A DNA stretch of 64,000 nucleotides from Rhizobium freirei PRF 81 (GTDB lineage: Bacteria > Pseudomonadota > Alphaproteobacteria > Rhizobiales > Rhizobiaceae): the NCBI RefSeq assembly GCF_000359745.1, contig NZ_AQHN01000065.1, positions 62,001 through 126,000 of the forward strand, written 5' to 3'. Below the pieces are notes generated by a model. It worked only from the letters and a program-made list of their open reading frames with translations, was not told the origin of the DNA and did not search any database. Made by a program: the position numbers and the translations under genes. Of the stretch, positions 44,746 to 54,385 are shown one piece after another. How positions within the stretch are numbered: position 1 is the stretch's first letter; each line of letters starts with the position of its first letter.

Positions 44746-46155
44746 ATGACCAAGCAGATACATTTCAACGCCTTCGACATGAACTGCGTGGGTCACCAGT
44801 CGCCCGGGCTTTGGGCGCATCCCCGGGACAGATCCTGGAAATACAAGGATCTGGACTACTGGCAAGGTCTTGCGAGGACGCTCGAAAAGGGGGTCTTCGA
44901 TGGCATCTTCATCGCTGACGTGATCGGCTACTACGACGTCTACAAGGGCAACAACTACCACGCCATCCAACAGGCGGCGCAGATTCCGGTTAATGATCCG
45001 ATCCAACTCGCGGTCCCGATTGCGCTAGCCACCGAACATCTCGGCATCGGCATCACCGCCTCGATCTCGTTTGAGCACCCCTATCCCTTCGCACGGCGTC
45101 TGGCCACCGCCGACCACCTGACAAAGGGGCGCGTCGGCTGGAATATCGTGACCTCCTATCTGGAGAGCGGTGCCAAGAACATTGGACAAGGCGGATTGCG
45201 TGCGCATGATAACCGCTACGAAGTGGCGAGCGAATATCTCGAGGTCATCTACAAGCTCCTTGAGGGTTCCTGGGAAGAAGGTGCCGTACTGCGCGACCGC
45301 GAGAAACGCATCTTTACCGATCCGTCGAAGGTGCACGAGATCGGCCATAAGGGCCGCTTCTTCGAAGTGCCGGGCTACGCCCTGACCGAGCCGTCGCCGC
45401 AGCGTACCCCGGTGCTCTATCAGGCCGGTGCTTCCGGGCCGGGCAAGCAATTCGCGGCGGAGCATGCAGAATGCGTCTTCGTTGCGGCACAGACCAGGAC
45501 CATTCTGAAGAACTATGTGCGTGATGTCCGGCTGCGGGCGGCGACCGTCGGGCGCGATGCGTCGAAGTTCCGCATCTACAATCTGATGACCGTCATCGTG
45601 GACGAAACCGACGAGAAGGCGCGCGCCAAATTCCGCGACTATCTCGATTACGTTTCCTATGATGGCTCGCTGGTTTTCATGTCCGGCTGGACAGGCGTCG
45701 ACTTTTCGCGCTACGCACCGGACGACCTCGTGCGCAAGGTCGAGACCAACGCCATCCACTCGGCGATCGAGAGCCTTTCGGAAGGCGATCCGAATAAGCG
45801 CTGGACGATCAGGGAGCTCGCCGAATGGGGCGGTATCGGCGGTATGGGACCGGTGGTCGTGGGATCGCCCTCCACCATAGCCGACGAGCTGCAGGCCTGG
45901 GTTGAGGAGACCGACGTTGACGGCTTCAACCTCGCCTATGCCGTAACTCCCGAGACCTTTGAGGATATCGTCGGCTATCTGGTGCCGGAACTACAGAAGC
46001 GCGGGGTCTATCCGACCGGCTATCGCCCCGGAACGCTGCGGGAGAAGCTGTTCGGCGAGGGACCCCATTTGCCCAAGGCCCATCCGGCCGACCGTTACCG
46101 CGACATCGAATCCTTCAAACGCAACCAGGCAATTACGCTGGCCAATGCCAGCTGA
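44746..46155 (+). CDS. NtaA/SnaA/DszA-family flavin monooxygenase
   Basis: 469 aa. Features of the class: HFNAFDMNCVGHQSPGLW at the start, GVFDGIFIADVIGYYDVY, HLTKGRVGWNIVTSYLESGAKN, and TLREKLFG at the end. These two-component monooxygenases use reduced FMN. The group includes DszA (dibenzothiophene sulfone cleavage), NtaA and SnaA. Here it stands directly before two SfnB/DszC-type genes, as in sulfur-oxidation loci. Divergent promoters with AT-rich spacer lie between it and the binding-protein gene. Confidence 0.85.
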   Translation: MTKQIHFNAFDMNCVGHQSPGLWAHPRDRSWKYKDLDYWQGLARTLEKGVFDGIFIADVIGYYDVYKGNNYHAIQQAAQIPVNDPIQLAVPIALATEHLGIGITASISFEHPYPFARRLATADHLTKGRVGWNIVTSYLESGAKNIGQGGLRAHDNRYEVASEYLEVIYKLLEGSWEEGAVLRDREKRIFTDPSKVHEIGHKGRFFEVPGYALTEPSPQRTPVLYQAGASGPGKQFAAEHAECVFVAAQTRTILKNYVRDVRLRAATVGRDASKFRIYNLMTVIVDETDEKARAKFRDYLDYVSYDGSLVFMSGWTGVDFSRYAPDDLVRKVETNAIHSAIESLSEGDPNKRWTIRELAEWGGIGGMGPVVVGSPSTIADELQAWVEETDVDGFNLAYAVTPETFEDIVGYLVPELQKRGVYPTGYRPGTLREKLFGEGPHLPKAHPADRYRDIESFKRNQAITLANAS

Positions 46156-46182
46156 GGTCCTTAACCGACGAGGTTTTTCCTT

Positions 46183-47451
46183 ATGGGAAGCATCACCGAG
46201 ACCAAGATTGATCACAGCGTCCATCCGCGCGTCAATTCAACAGACCCATTGTCGCCCCGTCCGCGCCCGGTCAAGCCGGCGCATGTGATCAGGAGCGAAG
46301 AGGAGGCTATCCAGATAGCCGAGAAGCTGGCCGCGAGCTTCAAGGTCGGGGCGGCGCTGCGTGACCGGGAGGGACTGCTTCCGATCGCCGAGCTCGACGC
46401 GTATTCGCAAAGCGGTCTCTGGAGCATCAACGTGCCGAAAGCTTATGGCGGTCCGGAAGTCTCCTATGCCACGCTCGCAAAGGTGATCGCCATCATCGCT
46501 GCGGCCGATCCGGCCATCGCGCAGATCACTCAGAACCATCTGGCGATCGTCGCGACCGTCGATCTCGACGGCACGGAAGGGCAGAAGAAACTGTTCTTCG
46601 GCTGGGCGCTCGAAGGGATCCGTTACGGCAACGCCTTCTCCGAACTGAAGAGCAAGACCGTCGCCGATTTCGAGACCAAGGTCGTTCATGATGGCGACGA
46701 CGTGGTCGTCAACGGAGAGAAATTCTACACGACTGGCGCGCTCCTTGCCCATATCGTGCCGATCGTCGGCGTCGACGAGACTGGCCAGGGCTATCTCGTC
46801 TTTGCCGACCGCGACGCCCCCGGTCTCACCGTCACCAACAACTGGTCGAGCTTCGGTCAGCGCACCACCGCGTCGGGTTCGGTTAAGATCGAAAACGTGC
46901 GCGTGCCTAAGGCTCGGGCGCTGAAGGTCACCTCTTTCGACCATCCGACAGTCGGCGGCCCTGTCTCGCAGATCATCCAGTCGGCGATCGATGTCGGCAT
47001 CGCCCGGGGCACGATCGACGATACGATCGAGTTCGTCAGCAAGTATAGCCGGCCTTGGATCGACAGCGGCAAGGCGACCGCCGGCGAAGACCTCTTCACC
47101 ATTGCCCAGATCGGCGACCTGAAGATCAAGCTGCATGCGGCCGAAGCGCTGCTAGAGATCGCCGGGCACGCCATCGATGTGGCGCGCGCCAATCCGACGC
47201 TGGAGACGGTCTCGGAAGCAACGATCAAGACAGGCGAGTCCAAGGTTCTGACGACGGAGATTGCGATCCTGTCAACGAACAAGCTGTTCGAACTTGCAGG
47301 AACCCGCTCGACCCTCGCCGAGCACGGACTTGACCGCCACTGGCGCAATGCCCGCGTCCATACGCTGCATGATCCAGTGCGCTGGAAGTTCTACCATGTC
47401 GGCAATTATTATCTGAACCGCGTCCACCCGCCGCGCCACGCCTGGAACTGA
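46183..47451 (+). CDS. sfnB: SfnB-family sulfur acquisition oxidoreductase (copy 2)
   Basis: 422 aa. Same layout as copy 1: HVIRSEEEAIQIAEKLAASF, QSGLWSINVPKAYGGPEVSYATLAKVI, NNWSSFGQRTTASGSVKIENVRV and RSTLAEHGLDRHWRNARVHTLHDP. It begins 27 bases after the NtaA-type gene. Copies 1 and 2 share long blocks and are probably duplicates that have adapted to different substrates. Confidence 0.88.
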   Translation: MGSITETKIDHSVHPRVNSTDPLSPRPRPVKPAHVIRSEEEAIQIAEKLAASFKVGAALRDREGLLPIAELDAYSQSGLWSINVPKAYGGPEVSYATLAKVIAIIAAADPAIAQITQNHLAIVATVDLDGTEGQKKLFFGWALEGIRYGNAFSELKSKTVADFETKVVHDGDDVVVNGEKFYTTGALLAHIVPIVGVDETGQGYLVFADRDAPGLTVTNNWSSFGQRTTASGSVKIENVRVPKARALKVTSFDHPTVGGPVSQIIQSAIDVGIARGTIDDTIEFVSKYSRPWIDSGKATAGEDLFTIAQIGDLKIKLHAAEALLEIAGHAIDVARANPTLETVSEATIKTGESKVLTTEIAILSTNKLFELAGTRSTLAEHGLDRHWRNARVHTLHDPVRWKFYHVGNYYLNRVHPPRHAWN

Positions 47452-47458
47452 CCCCAAG

Positions 47459-48721
47459 ATGAGCACAAATGATCGCAAGCTGCACCGGGATGCAGCGCTC
47501 ACCGCCGGCCGTCCCGCGCCGCGCATAGCCGCGCGCGGGGGCCTGGCCCATGTCATCCGCGATGATGCGGAGGCCATCCAGATCGCGACGGACCTTGCGC
47601 TTGAATTCGCGGTCGGTGCCGCTCAGCGCGACCGCGAACGACGCCTTCCGCTTGCGGAGATCGACCGCTTCTCGCAAAGCGGTCTCTGGGCAATCACCAT
47701 CCCGAAGGAATATGGCGGCGCCGGCGTCTCTGCGGTGACGCTGGCCGAGGTCACCGCCATCATCTCGGCTGCGGACTCTTCAATCGGGCAGATCCCGCAA
47801 AATCATTTCTACATGGTAGAGGCGCTGCGACTGACCGGCAGCGAGGAGCAGAAGCAGCACTATTTCCGGGGCGTGCTGCAGGGTGACCGTCTTGGCAACG
47901 CCTTCACAGAGATCGGCACGAAGACGCCGGTCGACTTTAAGACGCATTTCGCCGAGCGCGACGGAAAACTCTATCTGAACGGCCAGAAGTTTTACGCGAC
48001 CGGCTCACTGTTCGCCCATATCGTCGTCGCTGTGGCGAAGGGACCGAATGGCCGCGTCCATTTGGTCTTCATGGACCGGGCTGCTCCGGGGCTCGGCTTC
48101 GTCGACGACTGGTCGTCCTTCGGGCAGCGTTCGACAGGGAGCGGGACCGTCACCTTCGACGACGTCGAGGTGGCGCCGTTTCAGATCGTTGACCATGATG
48201 GAAGCTTCGAACAGCCGACGCCGATGGGTCCTTTTGCGCAGATAATCCATGCTGCTGTGCAAGTCGGCATCGCGCGCGGGGCGCTCGCGGAGACGATTTC
48301 CTACGTTCGTGCCCATGCACGGCCATTTTTTGAACTGACGATCGAGCACGGTTATGAGGATCCGCACACCATACATGGCGTCGGCGACGTCGCGATCAGA
48401 GTGCATGCGGCCGACGCGCTGCTCAAAAGGGCGGGGCGGATCATCGACCGCGCCATCGCAGAACCGACGGCGGCGAGCGTAGCGCAGGCATCCGTTGCTG
48501 TCGCGGAGGTTAAGGCGCTCGGGACGGAAGTGGCACAGCTTGCCGCCACCAAGCTTATCGAGTTCGGTGGTGCGCGCTCGACGCTCGAAGGCTATGGGCT
48601 CGACCGCTTTTGGCGTAATGCCCGCACGCATTCCCTGCATGATCCGGTGCGCTGGAAATATCACCATATCGGAAACTTCTATCTGAATGGCATCCTGCCC
48701 CCGCGGCATGGCGCCCTCTGA
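47459..48721 (+). CDS. sfnB: SfnB-family sulfur acquisition oxidoreductase (copy 3)
   Basis: 420 aa. Begins MSTNDRKLHRDAALTAG, then HVIRDDAEAIQIATDL, QSGLWAITIPKEYGGAGVSAVTLAEV and DDWSSFGQRSTGSGTVTFDDVEV. Clearly more diverged than copies 1 and 2. It starts 7 bases after copy 2 and is co-transcribed with it. Three paralogues in one region imply several thioether or sulfone substrates. Confidence 0.88.
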   Translation: MSTNDRKLHRDAALTAGRPAPRIAARGGLAHVIRDDAEAIQIATDLALEFAVGAAQRDRERRLPLAEIDRFSQSGLWAITIPKEYGGAGVSAVTLAEVTAIISAADSSIGQIPQNHFYMVEALRLTGSEEQKQHYFRGVLQGDRLGNAFTEIGTKTPVDFKTHFAERDGKLYLNGQKFYATGSLFAHIVVAVAKGPNGRVHLVFMDRAAPGLGFVDDWSSFGQRSTGSGTVTFDDVEVAPFQIVDHDGSFEQPTPMGPFAQIIHAAVQVGIARGALAETISYVRAHARPFFELTIEHGYEDPHTIHGVGDVAIRVHAADALLKRAGRIIDRAIAEPTAASVAQASVAVAEVKALGTEVAQLAATKLIEFGGARSTLEGYGLDRFWRNARTHSLHDPVRWKYHHIGNFYLNGILPPRHGAL

Positions 48722-48759
48722 TTTTCAGATTACCTATCGAATTCTGTGGAGATCCGAAT

Positions 48760-49965
48760 GAGATCGCCTTGGCGCTCTGATATCGGTGACGGGTCTGGCC
48801 TATGGTACAAACGACCCTGCGCACCGGATAAACGTCTCCGCAGGTAAGATGACACTCTTTCCGGAGCGACCCGACGATTTCCTGAACTGCTCGCAGAGTG
48901 TTCGACCGAGGTTGCCGACGAAAGACTGATCGGTCGAGATGGCCTGCCTTATCCCTGGCGTTCCGTTTTCGGTGACTATGTGGCTGCCCGACTGCGCCCC
49001 TTGATCGCAGAGGGTCGGATCGTGCACTGCCGAGCCACAATCCAGACAGTTGGCCGAGACGGTCAGGAATATCGCTTGCAGGCTGCCGACTGATCCGAGA
49101 TTCGAGCCGATTTCCTGGTCCTTGCCGTCAGCCATCCGCCGCCGGCTTTGCCCACGTCCTCGTGCCGTTGCGCGGAGACGGCAAACTCGTCATGGATGTC
49201 ACGGTCGCTGGTGCGCTGGCCCCATCGCGGCGACCGACCATGTGCTGATTATCGGGAACGGACGGACCGGGCAGACGTCGTGGCATCGCTGAAGCGTCGC
49301 GGACGTTATGGCCACATCATCCATCTCTCGGCGCGGTCTTCGTTCGCGCGGGCACAGCCGGCCGGACAGGAGGCGCTGGGCGATCTCGTGACGGAACCCG
49401 CAATGACGGCGAGCCGCCTCTTGCGGCACGTGCGCACAGCGGACAGGAAGGCTGAGGCCAAGGGACTGTCCTGGCACTGTGTGCTCGATGCTGTTCGCTT
49501 GCAGGGACAAGAAGTGTGGGCCGCTTTGCCGATGGCCGAACGCCGGCCGATCGCCCGCCATGTCAGGCCGTTCTGGGACGTCCACCGCTTCCGCATCCGC
49601 CGCAGGTGGAGGATGTCATCAATGATGAGCTCTCCAGCGGCAAACTTGAGATCCTCGCCGCTTCAGTAGCGGCGGTTGAGAGAACCGGCTCCAGCTTCAA
49701 GGTGAGCCTACGACAACGGCACAGGCGAGATAGTCGGGAAATCATGGTCGAGGCCATCGTCGTGACAACAGGGCCGGGGCATGGCGCTATTCTCGAGAGC
49801 CAGGACTTTTTACGCGACCTTAGCGTCGCCGGCCTCCTGCAGCCCTGCCCGACGTGGCTCGGTATCGCCTGCAATGGTAAAGCACATTCGATCTCTCGAG
49901 GGAGTGAAGCCGTGTCTAATGTGCTCATTGCCGGCCCCTTGGCCGAGGAACCTCTGGTGAACTGA
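48760..49965 (+). pseudogene. decayed FAD/NAD(P)-binding protein
   Basis: Pieces of one protein in several frames: SAGKMTLFPERPDDF, GLPYPWRSVFGDYVAARLRPLIAEG, ADFLVLAVSHPPPALP, HVRPFWDVHRFRI and, in another frame, PPQVEDVINDELSSGKLEILAASVAAVERTG, ending with GIACNGKAHSISRGSEAVSNVLIAGPLAEEP. At least one internal stop and two or more frameshifts are present. The family has an HI0933/YdhS-type FAD/NAD(P)-binding fold and recurs with NtaA and SfnB genes. Here it follows the sfnB pair in the same direction and is no longer functional. Confidence 0.7.
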
Positions 49966-50178
49966 TGGGTCTGCCCCAGGTCACCGAACACGCCGTGTTC
50001 GGTGCGAACCGTATCAGACAGACACTTACTGATCACTTCGGTCACTAAGACCGCCGCAAGAGAACCGATCTTTTCGAAAGCCGCACGATAGTTGGAAGAA
50101 AATTGCTTATGAAAACTATAGAATTTAATAATATCGAGAAAATCTGTAACGGTTCTGCCGCTTTTGACAGGAATGGGA

Positions 50179-51348
50179 ATGACGGTAATCGATAGGCCTC
50201 TCGACTTTCTTTGGTTCATCCCTTCGTCCGGTGACGGTGCGTATCTGGGGTCGGACGATCTCAGCCGCCCGGCGGATCCCGCCTATTTCCGCGAAATCGC
50301 GAAGGCTGCCGACCGGCTGGGATATTCCGGCGTGCTTATCCCAACGGGGGCGGCGTGCGAAGAATCCTTCATTCTGGCCGCCGATCTCGCCGCCCATACC
50401 GAGCGACTGAAATTTCTGGTGGCCATTCGGCCGGGTACGGCATCGCCGGCTTATTATGCGCGCCTTGCCGCGACGCTCGACCGCGTTTCCAATGGCCGCC
50501 TGCTGATTAACATCGTGGTCGGCGGCAGTGCCCAGGAGCTCGCCGGTGACGGCATTTTCCTGCCGCATGACGAACGCTACGATCATGCGGGCGAGTTCTT
50601 CCAGGTGTTCAACTCGCTGGTCGAGACCGGAAAGGCCAACCTCGACGGCAAGTATATCAAGGCCATCGATGCGAGACTTGGCCTGCCGCCTATACAGGAA
50701 CCGCGCCCTCCGCTCTATTTCGGCGGATCGTCCGACGCTGCAATTGCGTTTTCCGGCGGTATCACCGACAAGTACCTGACCTGGGGCGAACCGCCGGCGC
50801 AAGTGGCAGAGAAGATTGCCAAGGTCCGCCAGGCCGCCGCGGCGAAGGGCAAGCACGTCAGCTTCGGCATCCGTCTTCACTTCATCGTTCGCGAGACCGA
50901 TGAAGAGGCCTGGGCCGCGGCCGACCGGCTGATTTCCAAGCTTTCCGACGAAACGATTGCCGCAGCGCAGGAAGTGTTCGCGAAGAGCTCGGATTCGGTC
51001 GGCCAGGCGCGCATGGTCGCCCTGCATCAGGGACGCCGCGAAAAGCTCGAAGTCTCTCCCAATCTCTGGGCGGGGATTGGTCTCGTCCGCACGGGTGCGG
51101 GGACCGCACTGGTCGGATCTCCGAAGACCATCGCGGAACGTCTCCGGGAATATCAGGAGCTCGGGATCGATACCGTCATCGCCTCCGGCTATCCGCACCT
51201 GGAAGAAGCCTACCGGGTTTGCGAGTTGCTCTTCCCCGAAATAGGCCTGCCCGGCCCTCATGGGCAGATCCGCTCCGCATTCGGCGAACACCGGGTCTTT
51301 GGGGGAGGCGGACATGGCGGAAACGTGAAGATCGCATCCGCCTCCTGA
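50179..51348 (+). CDS. ssuD: SsuD-like FMNH2-dependent alkanesulfonate monooxygenase
   Basis: 389 aa from the ATG at 50179 (AGGA seven bases upstream; in-frame starts at 50164 and 50173 also exist). It has SsuD features: FLWFIPSSGDGAYLG, GVLIPTGAACEESFILAADLAA, FLVAIRPGTASPAYYARLAATLDRVSNGRL, the GGSAQELAGDGIFLPHDERY substrate loop and GSPKTIAERLREY. SsuD frees sulfite from alkanesulfonates. The C-terminus carries a glycine-rich tail (GGGGHGGN). It needs the FMN reductase encoded at 31441. No ssuABC genes are next to it. Confidence 0.85.
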   Translation: MTVIDRPLDFLWFIPSSGDGAYLGSDDLSRPADPAYFREIAKAADRLGYSGVLIPTGAACEESFILAADLAAHTERLKFLVAIRPGTASPAYYARLAATLDRVSNGRLLINIVVGGSAQELAGDGIFLPHDERYDHAGEFFQVFNSLVETGKANLDGKYIKAIDARLGLPPIQEPRPPLYFGGSSDAAIAFSGGITDKYLTWGEPPAQVAEKIAKVRQAAAAKGKHVSFGIRLHFIVRETDEEAWAAADRLISKLSDETIAAAQEVFAKSSDSVGQARMVALHQGRREKLEVSPNLWAGIGLVRTGAGTALVGSPKTIAERLREYQELGIDTVIASGYPHLEEAYRVCELLFPEIGLPGPHGQIRSAFGEHRVFGGGGHGGNVKIASAS

Positions 51349-51518
51349 AGAATTTACCGGCGAGCTCCTCCTGTCTGGAAGGAGCGCACAATGGCTGCCG
51401 CTGGGAGCCGAACCAGAAACCGACGCGGGCGGAGAAGTCGATCCACGGGCCCCGTTGGGATCTTTCATTAGACCTCGTTATTTAGGAGGAGACGGCCGTT
51501 TCAGAAGAGTGATTGACT

Positions 51519-51932
51519 CTAACGCCCCAAATCGCATGGGAAAGGTCGGCTTGCGCTAAATATTGCCTGCGGGCTACCCTCGACAACAGACTGTAGTCTC
51601 GTGTCCACCTCGCTCAAATGACCGACGTCTGAGCCGATCAATTCGAAGAGGTGATGGTTCAAGAAGCTGTAGAGATCAGCCGCTAGCCGGGCTGCCTCTT
51701 CTCCAAGGCAGGCCAGGTCGTAGATTCGATTGCCAGACCGGGCCTCGACCGTATGCCACAAAAGCGCCTTGCTGACGGAAATGGCGATAACATCCAGGCA
51801 AGGAAGACTGACGCCGTCGCTGACATCGAGCTGTACGGTCGCGGAAAACGATGAGTTAAAGCGGCACCTTCCATTTTCCCTATGGAAGGAGGGGTGCAAA
51901 GAAACCAGGCTGGTATGTTCGAACGCGCTCAA
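51519..51932 (-). CDS. hypothetical protein, 137 aa
   Basis: No family is recognised. The C-terminal part is helical (LACLGEEAARLAADLYSFLNHHLFELIGSDVG); the N-terminal part is beta-rich. No signal or membrane segment. The frame is clean and has normal codon pattern, but it could also be a fragment. It is transcribed in the same direction as the next gene upstream. Confidence 0.45.
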   Translation of the reverse strand: MSAFEHTSLVSLHPSFHRENGRCRFNSSFSATVQLDVSDGVSLPCLDVIAISVSKALLWHTVEARSGNRIYDLACLGEEAARLAADLYSFLNHHLFELIGSDVGHLSEVDTRLQSVVEGSPQAIFSASRPFPCDLGR

Positions 51933-51961
51933 ACATCAGAGCTCACGTGCTACCAGAAAAT

Positions 51962-52909
51962 TCAATCCGGTAGCCACGCGCAATCAATCCAGTGCCGTTC
52001 ATACCGTTTCGCGAATTCTGTCATCTCCCGGACATTCGCTTGAGGGGTTTGGCAGGCGCGGGCGCAGGTGGTGACCACATCCCGGTAAAAAGTAGGGGAG
52101 ACCGGCCGAATGCCCTCGTAGTTCATGATCAGGTCGGGAAGGCGCTCCGCGATTGCCTCGCCACGGCGCGCCATGACAACGGTCGGCGGCGTTCCATATG
52201 CATTGATCAAGACGTATCGCCAGCTCGGATCTGCCTCTCCCTGCGCGGGAACGAGTTCACAAGGACAAGCATCACCAGCGCCGGAAATCTCCTGATAGAT
52301 CGCGTCGAGCGCCTGTGCTTTTCTGGCGATCAGGACGTAAGGTCCCGAAGGAGTGTAGCCGCCCATCCGCTCGTCATACGCGACGCCCAACAGGCGTGAA
52401 AGGTCGTAGCGGGCCGTTCTGTCCAGGGAGGAGCGTTCCGAGAGAAACCATTGGAGTTGTCGCAGGGTAACGCCGACCGTAGCCGCAATCTCTTTCGGCG
52501 GATTGGGCCAGCAGGCGACCAGATTTTTGGCGATTTCCGCCGTATTGTCGTGCTCTTCATAAGCTGGAAACTCGTCATCATCGTCCATGTCGCCTAATGG
52601 CTCCTCTCCCGAAAGCAGCCAGGTTCTGCCGCATAAGTTGTCATGGTGAAAATAACGCGGCCGATCGGGCGGCAGCGAGATCTCCCAGGATGACAGCCAT
52701 GGACCGACTTCCCAATCGACGTCTTCGAGGGGAATGGATGGCGGGGTGCGCATTGGCAACTCCAGCCACCGCTCGATGTTCTCGAGTTTTCGGTTGCTGA
52801 GCCTGCGAGGACCCCGGCCGGCCCTCCAGTCGTGATCCTTATGTGCATCGCGGCAAAGGGCCTCGACGGACGCGGCCAGAGACGGATCAACCGGGTCGTG
52901 CTTCTTCAA
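51962..52909 (-). CDS. hypothetical protein, about 315 aa, 5' end against IS630
   Basis: An unknown protein starting near the TTG at 52909, three bases from the IS630 end at 52913. Visible features: SNRKLENIERWLELPM (helix), a loop rich in Asp (DMDDDDEF), a short helix-turn-helix-like block (IAATVGVTLRQLQWFLSERSSLDRTARYDLSRLLG) and a conserved-looking C-terminus (ARRGEAIAERLPDLIMNYEGIRPVSPTFY). No good ATG or ribosome site is near the start. With the IS removed, the joined upstream sequence gives a stop just before the start in this frame, so the gene either begins here or has lost its 5' end. Confidence 0.55.
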   Translation of the reverse strand: MKKHDPVDPSLAASVEALCRDAHKDHDWRAGRGPRRLSNRKLENIERWLELPMRTPPSIPLEDVDWEVGPWLSSWEISLPPDRPRYFHHDNLCGRTWLLSGEEPLGDMDDDDEFPAYEEHDNTAEIAKNLVACWPNPPKEIAATVGVTLRQLQWFLSERSSLDRTARYDLSRLLGVAYDERMGGYTPSGPYVLIARKAQALDAIYQEISGAGDACPCELVPAQGEADPSWRYVLINAYGTPPTVVMARRGEAIAERLPDLIMNYEGIRPVSPTFYRDVVTTCARACQTPQANVREMTEFAKRYERHWIDCAWLPD

Positions 52910-52926
52910 GTACCCCTCCGCAGAGA

Positions 52927-54042
52927 TTATGACTCTTTGACTGGATAGGCCTTGTGGAGTTTTTCACGGGCTTTTTCGGTGGTGAACATCCATTGGATTT
53001 GTGCCCTTTGCGCGTTTCTCTGCTGCTGCCAAGCATTGATCTCTGCAATCATCCTGTGTTTGTCGTCGATCCTGCGGTCGAGGCATTGGCTTTTCAAAAC
53101 GCCAATCTCGATCTCGACCATATTCAGCCAACTTGCGTGTTTCGGCGTGTGGTGGAATTCAAGCCGCTTGAGCACACGACGGGCTTCGGCGGCAGGAAAC
53201 GCGTCGTATAGCGCGCCGGGTGAATGGGTAGAGAGATTGTCCATAACAACACGAATGGTCTTTGCGTCAGCATAGTCAATGTCGACCAGTTCGCGCATGC
53301 ACTCGGCGAAGTCCTTGTTGGTGCGCCGATCGGTGACCTTCACCCGCCGCCATGGCTGATGCGCGTCCAAGAAAACGAAAAGATTGACGGTGCCATTGCG
53401 GCGATATTCACAATCGTAGCGCAAGGGCTGCATCGGCTTTGCAGAAATGGGGTCCCGCACCTCGCCAATCAGTTGGACCGGGCTTTCGTCAAAGCAGACA
53501 ACCGGCCTTTGCGGGTCTGGGGCTTCGGCATACAGGTCCAGGACGTCTTCCATTCGGGCGACATATTCCCCGTCGACCTTGGGAATGCACCACATGTCTT
53601 TTCGCCATGGCTTGAGATGATTTTCACCAAGCCTTCGGCGCACGGTCTCGCAGGAGATCTGCGCGTGATCGGTCAGCTTGATCATCTCGTCAGCCAGAAG
53701 CTCAAGCGTCCAACGTGCCCGGCCGGGCGGCGGAGTTGAGCAAGCCGTCGCCACCAGCAGTGCTTCCTCCTTGGCTGATAGTTTGCGGGCAACGCCGGGC
53801 CGTGGCTCCTCACTCAACGCGCCTTCGAGATTGGCCTCTACCAGGCGGCGCTTGGTGCGATAGATGGTCGATCCGCTGACATTCAAAGTCGCAGCGATGA
53901 CCTCGTCGCTCACACCCTCATTCGCCGCCAACAGGATTTGTGCACGCTTGAGCCTGCGCGCCGAGTGACGGCCACCGCTCAAAAGAGCGTTCAGTTGCTC
54001 ACGTTCAAGCTGGTTGAGTTCCACATGATATCTTATATTCAT
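52927..54042 (-). CDS. IS630-family transposase
   Basis: 371 aa from the ATG at 54042. An N-terminal HTH (SARRLKRAQILLAANEGVSDEVIAATLNVSGSTIYRTKRRL) is followed by a winged domain and the DDE catalytic core: VVCFDESPVQLIG (first Asp), RVVMDNLSTHSPGAL (second Asp) and HHTPKHASWLNMVEIEIG (Glu). No frameshift is visible, so the enzyme is likely active. Confidence 0.92.
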   Translation of the reverse strand: MNIRYHVELNQLEREQLNALLSGGRHSARRLKRAQILLAANEGVSDEVIAATLNVSGSTIYRTKRRLVEANLEGALSEEPRPGVARKLSAKEEALLVATACSTPPPGRARWTLELLADEMIKLTDHAQISCETVRRRLGENHLKPWRKDMWCIPKVDGEYVARMEDVLDLYAEAPDPQRPVVCFDESPVQLIGEVRDPISAKPMQPLRYDCEYRRNGTVNLFVFLDAHQPWRRVKVTDRRTNKDFAECMRELVDIDYADAKTIRVVMDNLSTHSPGALYDAFPAAEARRVLKRLEFHHTPKHASWLNMVEIEIGVLKSQCLDRRIDDKHRMIAEINAWQQQRNAQRAQIQWMFTTEKAREKLHKAYPVKES

Positions 54043-54081
54043 TTGAGCCTCCTGATGCGATGAAACACAGGTTAAACTCAA

Positions 54082-54354
54082 ATGAATCAAACGTTTGGCA
54101 AAGAGCCTCCTGCCGGAGCGCCACAGTTCACGCAGCTGCAGGGCCAATACCTGGCCTTCATTTATGCCTATACCAGGATCTTCAAACGCTCCCCGGCAGA
54201 AGCGGACATGCGTCGCCACTTTGAGGTGACCGCACCGTCTGTACACCAGATGGTGATAACCCTGGAAAAGGCCGGTCTCATTCAACGCCAGCCTGGAGAA
54301 GCGCGAAGCATTCAATTGCTCGTACAACCCGAAGCGCTGCCAATCTTGCGATAG
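54082..54354 (+). CDS. LexA-like winged-helix passenger of the IS630 element
   Basis: 90 aa, divergent from the transposase with 39 bases between. Winged-helix like LexA's N-terminal domain: QLQGQYLAFIYAYTRIFKRSPAEADMRRHFEVTAPSVHQMVITLEKAGLIQRQPG. It lacks the protease half of LexA. This small gene accompanies similar IS630 elements in rhizobia, inside the ends. It may regulate transposase expression or be a cargo; its role is unknown. Confidence 0.75.
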   Translation: MNQTFGKEPPAGAPQFTQLQGQYLAFIYAYTRIFKRSPAEADMRRHFEVTAPSVHQMVITLEKAGLIQRQPGEARSIQLLVQPEALPILR

Positions 54355-54385
54355 CTCAACCCGTCAGAATCTCTGCGGAACGGTA

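Larger units (their letters stand above)
52913..54383 (-). mobile_element. IS630-family insertion sequence, 1471 bp
   Basis: The ends share TCCGCAGAGATT-N-TGAC as inverted repeats (left near 52917-52933, right near 54363-54379). The target dinucleotide TA flanks both (52911-52912 and 54384-54385), as in IS630/Tc1. Both the transposase and a divergent small gene lie within the element. Confidence 0.85.

Noticed and set aside
44500..50130. Shared AT-rich strings (CTATA, ATAGAATTT) upstream of the binding-protein, NtaA-type and ssuD genes
   Set aside because: They look alike, but the match is short, variable in position and not better than general promoter AT-richness. I could not build a consistent motif.
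50125..51468. Minus-strand open frame of 447 codons opposite ssuD
   Set aside because: SsuD motifs on the plus strand are unambiguous; the minus translation has no recognisable domain.
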